Part shown: in pieces, positions 17,942 to 26,259 of the stretch
How the letters are laid out: every line of letters begins with the position of its first letter
Position numbering within the stretch: the stretch's first letter is position 1
Origin: Streptomyces griseoflavus
GTDB lineage: Bacteria > Actinomycetota > Actinomycetes > Streptomycetales > Streptomycetaceae
NCBI RefSeq assembly: GCF_014649995.1
Contig: NZ_BMUC01000003.1
Span: forward strand, 1-64,000
Direction of reading: 5' to 3'
DNA length: 64,000 nucleotides
Notes under the pieces: model-generated
What the model was told of the DNA's origin: nothing
The model's database searches: none
What the model saw: only the letters and a program-made list of their open reading frames with translations
Made by a program: the position numbers and the translations under genes

Positions 17942-19420
17942 ATGACAGTCGATCACCACCGGGCACCGGTTCTGGAAGCGCTGGAGGACCACCACCGCGA
18001 GGGGCGGATCGGATTCACACCGCCGGGTCACAAGCAGGCCCGCGGAGCGGACCCGGCCGTCCGCGAGGTGCTGGGGGACGCGGTGTTCCTGGGCGACGTA
18101 CTGGCGACGGGCGGCCTGGACGACCGGCTCACCCGGGGGCGGGTGCTGCAGGAGGCCCAGGAGTTGATGGCCGACGCGGTGCACGCCGATCACACGTTCT
18201 TCAGCACGTGCGGGAGTTCCCTGTCGGTCAAGGCGGCCATGCTGTCGGTGGCGGGCCCGCACGAGAAGCTGCTGATCGGGCGGGACGCCCACAAGTCGGT
18301 GGTCGCGGGCCTGATCCTGTCCGGCATCGAGCCGGTGTGGGTGGAGCCCCGGTGGGACGCCGGGCGGAAGATCGCGCACCCGCCGTCCGCCGTCGACTTC
18401 GACCGGGCCTTCGAGGCCCATCCGGACGCCCGCGGCGCTCTGGTGACCAGCCCGACCCCGTACGGCGCGGCGGCGCCGCTGCGGGCGATCGCCGAGGTCT
18501 GTCACCGGCGTGCGCGCCCGCTGATCGTCGACGAGGCCTGGGGGGCGCATCTGCCGTTCCACCCCGACCTTCCCTCCTGGGCGATGGACGCGGGTGCCGA
18601 CATCTGTGTGACCAGCATCCACAAGATGGGCAGCGGCCTGGAGCAGGGCTCGGTGTTCCACCTGAAGGGCGACCTGGTGCCGCCCGCGCTGCTGGGCATG
18701 CGGGCCGACCTGCTGGGGACCACCAGTCCGTCGGCGCTGATCTTCGCCGGCCTGGACGGCTGGCGGCGGCAGATGGCCCTGGGCGGCAAGGAGCTGATGG
18801 GGGCGGCGCTGGAGCTCGCCGGCGAGGTCCGGGCCGCGATCGGGCGGATCGACGGGATGCACGTCGACGACCGGGACGACTTCTGCGGCCCGGAGCTCGC
18901 GGACGACTTCGATCCGCTGCCCTGCGTGATCGACCTCGACGGCCTGGGCATCACCGGGTACCAGGCGGCGGACTGGCTACGCGAGCACCGCAGCATCGAC
19001 GCGCACCTGGCCGACCACCGCCGGATCGGGGCGCAGATCACCCACGGCGACGACCGGGAGACGACCGGCGAGCTGCTGTCGGCGCTGCGGGACCTGAGCC
19101 GGGCGGCGGGGAGTCTGCCGAAGGCGCCGCGGGTGGACGTGCCGGAGCCGGGTGAGCTGCGCATGGAACAGGCGATGCTGCCGCGGGACGCGTTCTTCGG
19201 TCCGGCCGAGGAGGTCCCGCTGTCGCGGGCCGCGGGGCGGACCGCGGCCGAGATGATCACTCCGTATCCGCCCGGAATTCCGGCCGTCCTGCCGGGCGAG
19301 CGGCTCACCGCGCCCGTGCTCCGGTACCTGCGTACCGGTCTCGAGGCGGGGATGTACCTGCCCGACCCGTCGGACCCGGGCCTGGAGACGGTGCGGGTGG
19401 TGGACGAGCGCGCCGGCTGA
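17942..19420 (+). CDS. PLP-dependent Orn/Lys/Arg decarboxylase-family enzyme
   Basis: 492 residues, fold-type I PLP enzyme. GFTPPGHKQ opens the large domain; IVDEAWGAHLPFH carries the PLP-pyridine aspartate (about 197) and TSIHKMG the Schiff-base lysine (about 228). The C-terminal domain ends in the family motif TPYPPGIPAVLPGERL. It is shorter than the E. coli inducible decarboxylases (over 700 residues) because it lacks the N-terminal wing domain. Substrate among lysine, ornithine and arginine cannot be told; polyamine synthesis or acid resistance is likely. A strong terminator follows. Confidence 0.87.
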   Translation: MTVDHHRAPVLEALEDHHREGRIGFTPPGHKQARGADPAVREVLGDAVFLGDVLATGGLDDRLTRGRVLQEAQELMADAVHADHTFFSTCGSSLSVKAAMLSVAGPHEKLLIGRDAHKSVVAGLILSGIEPVWVEPRWDAGRKIAHPPSAVDFDRAFEAHPDARGALVTSPTPYGAAAPLRAIAEVCHRRARPLIVDEAWGAHLPFHPDLPSWAMDAGADICVTSIHKMGSGLEQGSVFHLKGDLVPPALLGMRADLLGTTSPSALIFAGLDGWRRQMALGGKELMGAALELAGEVRAAIGRIDGMHVDDRDDFCGPELADDFDPLPCVIDLDGLGITGYQAADWLREHRSIDAHLADHRRIGAQITHGDDRETTGELLSALRDLSRAAGSLPKAPRVDVPEPGELRMEQAMLPRDAFFGPAEEVPLSRAAGRTAAEMITPYPPGIPAVLPGERLTAPVLRYLRTGLEAGMYLPDPSDPGLETVRVVDERAG

Positions 19421-19549
19421 GAGCGTGCCGGAGGCCGGCGTGAAAGAGGTCACGCGACCGGATTACCGGAACGCGGACCAGATGGTTTATCGTTCACCCA
19501 TACGTGGTGACGGAGTCGACGCCCTGTCCTCCGGACATCACCGCTTACG

Positions 19550-19581
19550 GCCCTGGCTGGCTTCCCCCGTCCAGCCAGGGC
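19550..19581 (+). terminator. Intrinsic terminator after decarboxylase
   Basis: A perfect 11-base stem GCCCTGGCTGG / CCAGCCAGGGC around a 10-base loop, followed by TTCTTC. It is about 130 bases after the decarboxylase stop. The intervening 19421-19549 is less GC-rich than its surroundings and could be a 3' UTR or a small transcript. Confidence 0.7.
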
Positions 19582-19702
19582 TTCTTCATGCCCGGAGGCT
19601 CCCCGGGCCCGCCGAGGTGCCCCGAACGGCGGCAGCGGCTGAAATGAGATGAGGGACAGCACCGGAACCCGGAACCGATTGCCCGGCGAGGAGCACCGCG
19701 CC

Positions 19703-20161
19703 ATGACCAAAGCGATCAAACTCCTGACGGCCCTCCCCCCTCCCCAGCGCGCGCGCCTGATGGCCCTGGCGCGGGAGGTGTCCTTCCCGGAGGACACGCG
19801 GATCTTCGAGCCGGGAGGCACCGCCGACCGCTTCTGGGTCATCCGCTCCGGCGCCGTCTCGCTGGACCAGCCGGTGAACGCGCTGCACCGGGTGACGGTC
19901 GCCGGCCTCGGCGCGGGCGACCTGCTCGGCTGGTCCTGGCTCTTCCCGCCGCACGAGTGGGATTTCGGCGCCGTGGCCTTCAGCCCGGTGCGCGCCTACG
20001 AGTTCGACGCGGCGGCCGTGCTGCGGCTGTGCGAGGAGGACCCCGAACTCGGCCTGCTGCTGGTACGCAAGGTCGCCGAGGTTCTCGCCCACCGGCTGGA
20101 GACGACGCGCGGCACGCTGATGGAGCAGTACGCGCTGCACCGGCGCGGCGGGGCCGTGTAG
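19703..20161 (+). CDS. Cyclic nucleotide-binding domain protein without DNA-binding domain
   Basis: 152 residues that are essentially one cNMP-binding/Crp-type beta barrel (IFEPGGTADRFWVIRSGAVSL, GAGDLLGWSWLFPPHEW) plus a C-terminal helix. There is no helix-turn-helix after it, so it is not a CRP-type regulator; it may be a sensor subunit for another protein. ATG 19703 follows GAGGAG by 10 bases; an earlier frame opening at 19649 has no such site. It is convergent with the MFS gene, 4 bases away. Confidence 0.82.
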   Translation: MTKAIKLLTALPPPQRARLMALAREVSFPEDTRIFEPGGTADRFWVIRSGAVSLDQPVNALHRVTVAGLGAGDLLGWSWLFPPHEWDFGAVAFSPVRAYEFDAAAVLRLCEEDPELGLLLVRKVAEVLAHRLETTRGTLMEQYALHRRGGAV

Positions 20162-20165
20162 GCCC

Positions 20166-21467
20166 TCACACCCGGTAGCGGCGCAGCGCGGGCATCGCGG
20201 CGGCGAGTGTCAGCATCACGACGACGACCAGGATCCCGCCGCCCGCCACGGCCGTGCGGGGCCCATAGGCTGAGCCCGCCGCGCCGTGCAGCACGTCGGC
20301 GAGCCGGGGCCCGCCGGCCACCACGACGGTGAAGACGCCCTGCATCCGGCCGCGCATCTCGTCGGTCGCGGCGGACAGCAGGATCGCCCCGCGGAACACC
20401 ATCGAGACCATGTCGGCGAGCCCGGCGAGGGCGAGGAAGGCCACCGCGAGCCACAGGCTGCCGCTGAGCCCGAACCCGGTGACGGCCAGCCCCCAGACCA
20501 CCACCGAGCCGATGACCATCCACCCGTGCCGGCGGGCCCGCGAGAAGGTGCCGGAGAACAGGCCGCCCGCCACCGCTCCGAGCGGGATCGCGGCGAACAG
20601 CAGCCCGAGGGCGAACCCTTCCCCGTGGGGGGCGGCGAAGGTCTCGGCGGCGAGCTGGGGGAACAGGGCGCGGGGCATGCCGAGGACCATGGCGACGATG
20701 TCGGCGAGGAAGGACAGCAGCAGCACCGCGTGCCCGGAGATGTACCGGAAGCCCTCCAGGATCCCGCGCAGGCCGGCGCTCCCGGCCTTCACCGCCGTCA
20801 GCGGCGGCAGCGCGGGCAGCCGGTACACCGCCCACACCGTCACGCACAGCGCCACCGCGTCGATGAGGTACAGCTCGGCCAGGCCGATGACGGGGATCAG
20901 CGCCCCGGCGAGCAGCGGCCCGGCGATCTGGCCGGTCTGCATCACGGTGGAGCCGAGGGCGTTGGCGGCGGGCAGTTCGTCCGCCGGGACCAGCCGGGCG
21001 ACGGAGGCGCTGCGCGCGGGCGCGTTGAGTCCCCAGAACGCCTGTTGCAGGGCGAGCAGGACCATCAGCACGGCGACCGATCCGAGTCCGGCGGCGGCCT
21101 GCGCCCAGAACAGCAGCGAGGTGACGGCGATGCCGGAGTTGGTGATCAGCAGAAGCTTGCGGCGGTCCATGCTGTCGGCGATCGCCCCGCCCCACAGCGC
21201 GAACACGATCAGCGGGAGCAGCCCGGCCAGGCTCGCCGCGCCGACCCAGGCGGAGGAGCCGGTGATGTCGTAGACCTGCTTGGGTACGGCGACGGCGGTG
21301 AGCTGGCTGCCGACCGCGGTGACGATGGTGGAGGACCACAGCCGGCGGTAGGCGGGGCGGCGCAGGGGGCGGGTGTCCATCGCCCAGCGGCGCCGGCCGC
21401 GCGGCCGTGGCGGTCCGGGTTCCGGGTCCTGCGCCCGCGGTCTCGCGTTGCTCTCGCTGGTGTCCAC
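20166..21467 (-). CDS. MFS transporter (EntS/MFS_3-like exporter)
   Basis: 433 residues with about 12 hydrophobic helices. The intracellular loop 2-3 motif reads GGAIADSMDRRKLLL, matching the MFS_3 group that exports siderophores and drugs. The first about 35 residues are a Pro/Arg-rich cytosolic tail. GTG 21467 is taken as start; ATG 21380 (MDTRPLRRPAYRRLW) is a possible shorter start. No neighbouring biosynthetic genes point to a substrate. Confidence 0.85.
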   Translation of the reverse strand: MDTSESNARPRAQDPEPGPPRPRGRRRWAMDTRPLRRPAYRRLWSSTIVTAVGSQLTAVAVPKQVYDITGSSAWVGAASLAGLLPLIVFALWGGAIADSMDRRKLLLITNSGIAVTSLLFWAQAAAGLGSVAVLMVLLALQQAFWGLNAPARSASVARLVPADELPAANALGSTVMQTGQIAGPLLAGALIPVIGLAELYLIDAVALCVTVWAVYRLPALPPLTAVKAGSAGLRGILEGFRYISGHAVLLLSFLADIVAMVLGMPRALFPQLAAETFAAPHGEGFALGLLFAAIPLGAVAGGLFSGTFSRARRHGWMVIGSVVVWGLAVTGFGLSGSLWLAVAFLALAGLADMVSMVFRGAILLSAATDEMRGRMQGVFTVVVAGGPRLADVLHGAAGSAYGPRTAVAGGGILVVVVMLTLAAAMPALRRYRV

Positions 21468-21538
21468 GACCGTCCTGCTTGGTGGTTACATCTTCTTGCC
21501 GGGGTTCAGTGTCGCAGGGGCCGGCGGGCGCGCCGGCG

Positions 21539-22156
21539 TCAGGCTCCCGCGATGAGCGTCAGGCCGAGGACGACCATGGTGGCGGCGACCAGCGCGTCCA
21601 GGACGCGCCAGGCGGTGGGGCGGGCCAGGAAGCGGCTCAGCAGCCGCGCTCCGAAACCGAGCGCGGCGAACCAGCACAGGCTGGCCAGTACGGCGCCGAG
21701 GCCGAAGGTCCAGCGCAGCGGGCCGTGGTCGGCGGCGACCGAGCCCAGCAGGAACACGGTGTCGAGGTAGACGTGCGGGTTGAGCCAGGTCATGGCGAGG
21801 CAGGTGAGCACGGCCCGGCGGCGCGACCCCGCGGCCTCGCCCTCCGTCCGCAGCCCCTCGGCGGCCGGCCGCAGCACCCGGCGGGCGGCGAGGGCGCCGT
21901 AGCCGAGCAGGAAGGCGCCGCCGATCCAGCCGACCGCCGTCAGTGCGCCCGGCCAGGCCACGACCACCGCGCCGACACCGGCGACGCCCAGGGCGATGAG
22001 GGCCGCGTCGGACAGGGCGCAGATCGCGACGACGGGGAGCACGGCGTCGCGGCGGACACCCTGGCGCAGCACGAAGGCGTTCTGGGCACCGATGGCGACG
22101 ATCAGGGAGAGGCCGGTGCCGAATCCGGCGGCGGCGGTGGTCAGGGCGCTGGTCAT
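21539..22156 (-). CDS. LysE/ArgO-family amino acid exporter
   Basis: 205 residues, about six transmembrane helices, with the LysE signature GFGTGLSLIVAIGAQNAFVLRQG at the N-terminus. Family members export lysine/arginine across the inner membrane. It is divergent from a LysR-type ArgP/LysG-like gene, the classical lysE-lysG arrangement, and the 70-base intergenic space holds a perfect palindrome. Expression is therefore probably switched on by that regulator when basic amino acids are high. Confidence 0.9.
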   Translation of the reverse strand: MTSALTTAAAGFGTGLSLIVAIGAQNAFVLRQGVRRDAVLPVVAICALSDAALIALGVAGVGAVVVAWPGALTAVGWIGGAFLLGYGALAARRVLRPAAEGLRTEGEAAGSRRRAVLTCLAMTWLNPHVYLDTVFLLGSVAADHGPLRWTFGLGAVLASLCWFAALGFGARLLSRFLARPTAWRVLDALVAATMVVLGLTLIAGA

Positions 22157-22191
22157 GCCGAGGACGTTACGGCCGCCGGGCCCATGCAGTA

Positions 22192-22221
22192 CAGCTAAGG
22201 ATTCTTACGTACCCTTAGCTG
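22192..22221. promoter_or_regulatory. Palindromic LysR-type operator between lysE-like and LysR genes
   Basis: CAGCTAAGG (22192-22200) and its exact complement CCTTAGCTG (22213-22221) flank a 12-base AT-rich spacer. The right arm ends just before the regulator start codon at 22227, so binding there should also repress the regulator. Confidence 0.75.
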
Positions 22222-22226
22222 TCGTG

Positions 22227-23123
22227 ATGACGGATCTCCCGCTGGACCAGGTGCGGACGCTGCTCGCGGTGGTGGACGAGGGGACGTTCGACGCGGCCGC
22301 CGCCGCGCTGCACGTGACACCCTCGGCGGTGAGCCAGCGGGTGAAGGCGCTGGAGCAGCGCACGGGCCGGGTGCTGTTGCTGCGCACCAAGCCGGTGCGG
22401 CCGACCGAGTCGGGCGAGGTGCTGGTGCGGCTGGCCCGTCAGGTGGGCCGGCTCGAACGGGACGCGTACGCCGAACTGGGGCTGAGCGGGGGCGGGGAGC
22501 CGACCCGGGTGTCGGTGGCGGTGAACGCCGACTCGCTGGCGACCTGGTTCCTGGGGGCGCTGACCCGGCTGCCGGCCGGGGCGGGGCTCTGCTTCGAACT
22601 GCGCCGGGAGGACGAGGGCCACACCGCGGCCCTGCTGCGGGAGGGGACGGTGATGGCCGCGGTGACCTCCTCGCCCGATCCGGTGCCGGGCTGTTCCGTG
22701 CGGCACCTGGGCCGGATGCGCTATCTGCCGGTGGCCAGCCCCCGGTTCGCGGCGGAGCACCTGGCGGGGCCGCTGCGCGAGGCGCTGCCCGGCGCGCCGG
22801 TGGTGGTGTTCGACCGGCGGGACGACTTCCAGGACGGCTTCGTGCGCCGGTTCACCGGCGGGCGCGCCGAGGCGAGCGAGCGGCGGCACCACGTACCGAC
22901 CTCGGAGGGCTTCCTCGAGGCGGTCGCCGCGGGTCTGGGCTGGGGCATGGTCCCCGAGGTCCAGGCGGACCCCCTGCTCCGCGCCGGCCGCCTCGCGGTG
23001 TTCGCGCCGGACCGGGCGGTCGACGCGCCCCTGTACTGGCAGCAGTGGAAGCTGGACTCCCCCGCGCTGGCCGCGGTGACCGACGCGGTCAGCGCCGCCG
23101 CGGCGGCGGCGCTGTACCGCTGA
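22227..23123 (+). CDS. ArgP/LysG-like LysR-family regulator
   Basis: 298 residues. Residues 1-60 are a LysR helix-turn-helix (LDQVRTLLAVVDEGTFDAAA, LHVTPSAVSQRVKALEQRTG). The rest is the effector domain, with the ArgP-like end VDAPLYWQQWKLDSPAL. It is expected to sense lysine or arginine and activate the divergent exporter. ATG 22227 follows the shared operator by only five bases, leaving no room for a Shine-Dalgarno, so translation may be leaderless or from GTG 22224. Confidence 0.9.
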   Translation: MTDLPLDQVRTLLAVVDEGTFDAAAAALHVTPSAVSQRVKALEQRTGRVLLLRTKPVRPTESGEVLVRLARQVGRLERDAYAELGLSGGGEPTRVSVAVNADSLATWFLGALTRLPAGAGLCFELRREDEGHTAALLREGTVMAAVTSSPDPVPGCSVRHLGRMRYLPVASPRFAAEHLAGPLREALPGAPVVVFDRRDDFQDGFVRRFTGGRAEASERRHHVPTSEGFLEAVAAGLGWGMVPEVQADPLLRAGRLAVFAPDRAVDAPLYWQQWKLDSPALAAVTDAVSAAAAAALYR

Positions 23124-23397
23124 CGGAGCGCGTCCGGGCGGGGTCGCGGGGGCGCCGCCCGGCCGTGGGGTGGCCCGTGCCGGCGCGTCGGCGCCGGCAT
23201 CCGCCCGACCTCGCGGGTTTGGGCCTTCGCAGACGCCGGACCCGCTCGGCGCGGTTCCGGCCCTCCGGCCTGAGCCCGACCGGGCACGGCGCCGGGGCCC
23301 GTGCGCGGGCCCTGAGACGGACCGGCGGGGCAGACCCCGGCGCCCGGAGCCCGACCGGCACGGCACCGGGCGGCGGGGGCGGGTCGCGGGCCGGGTC
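23124..23397. other. Gene-free interval with imperfect repeats
   Basis: Between the LysR stop and the TetR stop. Blocks such as CCCGACCGG(G)CACGGC and GACGGACCGGCG occur twice in the same order about 75-110 bases apart, the second copy running into the 3' end of the TetR gene. No gene or convincing terminator was recognised. Confidence 0.35.
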
Positions 23398-24102
23398 CTA
23401 CGACGGACCGGCGAGACGGTCCCCGGCGCTGGTCAGGAGCATGTCCAGAGCCGTGGGGTAGGCGCTGGTGACCATGCGGGCGGCCAGGAGCGGGGCCGCC
23501 TCGGCGAGGCGCGGGTGGGTGGCGGCCGGCAGGCGGGCGTAGGCCGAGTGCCACATGTCCTCGTCGGCACGCCGGGCGGCGTCGGGCAGCGCCAGGGACG
23601 CGGCGTCGAGGGCGGCGAAGGCCAGCGTGGTGTCGATGAAGGCGTGGTAGACGCGCACCGCCTCCGGCAGCGGGAAGCCCGCGGTGCGCAGCACGTCCAG
23701 CACCGCCTCGTCGGCGGCGAGTTCGTTCGCGCGGCCGGAGACACGGCTCGCCGTGAGGACCGCCGCCTGCGGATGCGACAGGTAGGCGGTGTGGATGCGC
23801 AGCCCGATGGCCCGCAGGTCCTCGCGCCACGGCCCGGCCGGGCGCCAGCCGTGCAGGGCCCGGCCGATCAGCGCGTCGCCGATGGCGAGGGTCAGGTCGT
23901 CCATGCCACGGAAGTAGCGGTAGAGGGTGCTCGGATCGCAGTCCAGGGCGAGACCCAGCCGGCGCGCGGTCAGTCCCGCGCTGCCGTGCTCGTGCAGCAG
24001 CCGCAGCGCGGTCTCGACGATCAGCGACTCGGACAGCACCCGGCCGCTCCTGGTGGGCCGGCGGCGCCTGCGCCGCTCCTCGGGCACCACGCGTTTCGGC
24101 AT
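23398..24102 (-). CDS. TetR/AcrR-family transcriptional regulator
   Basis: 234 residues. After a basic N-terminal tail (PKRVVPEERRRRRRPTRSGR), a TetR helix-turn-helix reads GLTARRLGLALDCDPSTLYRYFRGMDDL; the remaining about 160 residues are the ligand-binding domain with a TetR_C-type pattern. It is divergent from the saccharopine-dehydrogenase-like gene, and an inverted repeat overlaps that gene's putative promoter, so it probably represses it. Confidence 0.88.
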   Translation of the reverse strand: MPKRVVPEERRRRRRPTRSGRVLSESLIVETALRLLHEHGSAGLTARRLGLALDCDPSTLYRYFRGMDDLTLAIGDALIGRALHGWRPAGPWREDLRAIGLRIHTAYLSHPQAAVLTASRVSGRANELAADEAVLDVLRTAGFPLPEAVRVYHAFIDTTLAFAALDAASLALPDAARRADEDMWHSAYARLPAATHPRLAEAAPLLAARMVTSAYPTALDMLLTSAGDRLAGPS

Positions 24103-24129
24103 CGCCGTCCTCCCTCGCGCTCCTTATGC

Positions 24130-24164
24130 CAACGCCATTGACCTTACGCCGGGGCACGGCGTTG
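24130..24164. promoter_or_regulatory. Candidate TetR operator (inverted repeat)
   Basis: CAACGCC (24130-24136) and GGCGTTG (24158-24164) are exact complements separated by 21 bases, bracketing the -35 and spacer of the rightward promoter. A second short inverted pair (GCCG/CGGC) lies inside. Confidence 0.45.
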
Positions 24165-24167
24165 TAT
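24138..24167 (+). promoter_or_regulatory. Housekeeping-type promoter for saccharopine dehydrogenase-like gene
   Basis: TTGACC (24138-24143), an 18-base spacer and TTGTAT (24162-24167) resemble a principal-sigma promoter. It is about 65 bases ahead of the start codon. Confidence 0.5.
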
Positions 24168-24234
24168 CCCCACCGGGGCCCCGTACGCATCCCGGATCCA
24201 TGGGATCCACGAGGAAGGAAGGGAGTGCTCCGTC

Positions 24235-25455
24235 ATGCGTGTACTACTGGTGGGAGCGGGCGGCGTGGGTACCGCCATCACCCGGATCGCCGCACGGCGG
24301 CCGTTCTTCGAGCTGATGGTGGTGGCCGACTTCGACCCGGCCCGGGCCGAGGCAGCGGTCGCGGCGCTCGGCGCGGACGGCGCCCGGTTCCGGGCCGGGC
24401 GCGTGGACGCCGCGGACGAGGACCGGGTGACGGCGCTGCTCGCGGAGCACGGCTGCGACGTGCTGCTCAACGCCACCGATCCCCGGTTCGTGATGCCGCT
24501 GTTCCGTGCGGCGCGGAACGCCGGTGCCACCTACGTCGACATGGCGATGTCCCTGTCCCGGCCGCACCCGGGACGGCCGTACGAGGAGTGCGGGGTCAAG
24601 CTCGGCGACGAGCAGTTCGCGCAGTCCGGCGCCTGGGAGGAGGCCGGTGCGCTGGCCCTGGTCGGCATGGGGGTGGAGCCCGGCCTGTCGGACGTGTTCG
24701 CCCGGTACGCCGCCGACGAACTCTTCGACGAGATCGAGGAGATCGGCGTCCGCGACGGGGCGAACCTCACCGTGGACGGCTACGACTTCGCGCCCTCCTT
24801 CAGCATCTGGACGACCATCGAGGAATGCCTCAATCCACCGGTCGTCTACGAGAAGGACCGCGGCTGGTTCACCACCGAACCCTTCAGCGAGCCGGAGGTG
24901 TTCGACTTCCCCGAGGGCATCGGGCCGGTGGAGTGCGTGAACGTCGAGCACGAGGAGGTGCTGCTCGTGCCGAGGTGGGTGGAGGCGCGCCGGGTCACCT
25001 TCAAGTACGGCCTGGGCCGCGAGTTCGTCGACACCCTCAGGACACTTCACCTGCTGGGTCTGGACCGCACCGAGCCGGTGACCGTTCCGGGACCTGACGG
25101 GCCGGTGCGGGTCTCGCCCCGGGACGTCGTCGCCGCCTGTCTGCCCGACCCCGCGACACTGGGCGGGCGGATGCGCGGCAAGACCTGCGCCGGCACCTGG
25201 GTACGGGGCACCAGGGACGGGGCGCCGCGCGAGGTGTACCTCTACCACGTCGTGGACAACGAGTGGTCCATGGCCGAGTACGGCTGCCAGGCCGTGGTGT
25301 GGCAGACCGCCGTCAACCCCGTCGTCGCCCTCGAACTGCTCGCGGGCGGCGTCTGGACGGGTGCGGGCGTCCTCGGGCCGGAGGCGTTCCCCGCGGCTCC
25401 CTTCCTGGAGCTGCTGACGGCGTACGGTTCGCCGTGGGGGCTGCGCGAGCAGTGA
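24235..25455 (+). CDS. Saccharopine dehydrogenase-like NAD(P)-binding oxidoreductase
   Basis: 406 residues. The N-terminus is a Rossmann fold (MRVLLVGAGGVGTAITRIA), followed by the saccharopine-dehydrogenase core (DVLLNATDPRFVMPLFRAARNAGATYVDMA) and a C-terminal alpha/beta domain (GMGVEPGLSDVFARYAADELFDEI). Relatives act on saccharopine, carboxynorspermidine or unknown imino compounds. The substrate here is not visible. Strong Shine-Dalgarno (GGAAGGGAG). Likely under control of the divergent TetR. Confidence 0.85.
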   Translation: MRVLLVGAGGVGTAITRIAARRPFFELMVVADFDPARAEAAVAALGADGARFRAGRVDAADEDRVTALLAEHGCDVLLNATDPRFVMPLFRAARNAGATYVDMAMSLSRPHPGRPYEECGVKLGDEQFAQSGAWEEAGALALVGMGVEPGLSDVFARYAADELFDEIEEIGVRDGANLTVDGYDFAPSFSIWTTIEECLNPPVVYEKDRGWFTTEPFSEPEVFDFPEGIGPVECVNVEHEEVLLVPRWVEARRVTFKYGLGREFVDTLRTLHLLGLDRTEPVTVPGPDGPVRVSPRDVVAACLPDPATLGGRMRGKTCAGTWVRGTRDGAPREVYLYHVVDNEWSMAEYGCQAVVWQTAVNPVVALELLAGGVWTGAGVLGPEAFPAAPFLELLTAYGSPWGLREQ

Positions 25456-25562
25456 CCCCGCGCACACGGTCCGGTAGTTTCACCTCGATTCGACAGGTCA
25501 CCCGAAATGGAGTAAGGCGCCCGCAAAGGGTGTGCATCGACTCCGATCGCAGGTGACTTTCG

Positions 25563-25817
25563 ATGGACAACTGGCGAAGCAGCGCGGCCTGCAGGACCGA
25601 GGACCCCGACCTCTTCTTCCCGATCGGCACCTCCGGCCCCGCCCTGTTGCAGACGGAACAGGCCAAGGCGGTGTGCCGGCGCTGCCCCGTGCAGGAGCAG
25701 TGCCTTCAGTGGGCACTGGAGACGGGCCAGTCCATCGGTGTGTGGGGCGGCACGAGCGAGACGGAACGGCGCGCGCTGAAGCGGCGCGTCGCCGCGCGGC
25801 GGGCCGCCGGTTCCTGA
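25563..25817 (+). CDS. WhiB-family iron-sulfur regulator (WblE-like)
   Basis: 84 residues with the four cluster-binding cysteines C10, C38, C41 and C47 (AVCRRCPVQEQC), the GVWGG turn at about 59-63 and a basic C-terminal tail (RRALKRRVAARRAA). These small actinobacterial proteins bind a [4Fe-4S] cluster and partner sigma region 4 in redox or developmental control. The sequence is closest, from memory, to WblE. AGGTGA precedes the ATG; a perfect hairpin follows the gene. Confidence 0.93.
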   Translation: MDNWRSSAACRTEDPDLFFPIGTSGPALLQTEQAKAVCRRCPVQEQCLQWALETGQSIGVWGGTSETERRALKRRVAARRAAGS

Positions 25818-25824
25818 GCGTTCT

Positions 25825-25850
25825 CGCCGCGCCCTCTCCCGGGCGCGGCG
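25825..25850 (+). terminator. Hairpin after whiB-like gene
   Basis: CGCCGCGCCC and GGGCGCGGCG form a perfect ten-base stem with a six-base loop, starting 7 bases after the WhiB stop. No T-tract. Confidence 0.55.
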
Positions 25851-25886
25851 GTACGCTCGCCGGACACCACCGGAAGGGTCTGGGCC

Positions 25887-26237
25887 ATGAGCGTACGGGT
25901 GCGCCGCGTGTACGAGCCGCCCGAGCCGGACGACGGACTCCGCGTCCTGGTCGACCGGCTGTGGCCGCGCGGTCTGGCGAAGGACGCGGCGCGGGTGGAC
26001 GAGTGGCCCAAGGGGCTGACGCCGTCCACGGAGCTGCGCCGCTGGTACCACGGGGACGGCGGCTCCTACGAGGAGTTCCGCGAGCGCTACGAGGCGGAGC
26101 TGGCCGCTCCGGAGGCCGCCGGGCTTCTCGACCGGGTGCGGGACCGGGCGAGGCAGGGCACCGTGACCCTGCTGACCGCGTCCAGGGACACCGGTCACAG
26201 CCATGCCGAGGTGCTGGCCCGCCTTCTGGAGGACTGA
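25887..26237 (+). CDS. DUF488 family protein
   Basis: 116 residues with the DUF488 signatures RVYEPPEPDDGLRVLVDRLWPRG, LRRWYHGDGGSYEEFRERYEAEL and TLLTASRDTGHSHAEVLARLL. Function unproven. AAGGGT lies about 10 bases ahead of ATG 25887. It is convergent with the FAD dehydrogenase gene, 22 bases away. Confidence 0.87.
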   Translation: MSVRVRRVYEPPEPDDGLRVLVDRLWPRGLAKDAARVDEWPKGLTPSTELRRWYHGDGGSYEEFRERYEAELAAPEAAGLLDRVRDRARQGTVTLLTASRDTGHSHAEVLARLLED

Positions 26238-26259
26238 GGGCGGGCCGCACCTCCGTGGC

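Noticed and set aside
23124-23397. Small plus-strand open frames across the LysR-TetR gap
   Set aside because: Arg/Gly/Pro-rich, without ribosome binding sites, and made of imperfect repeats.
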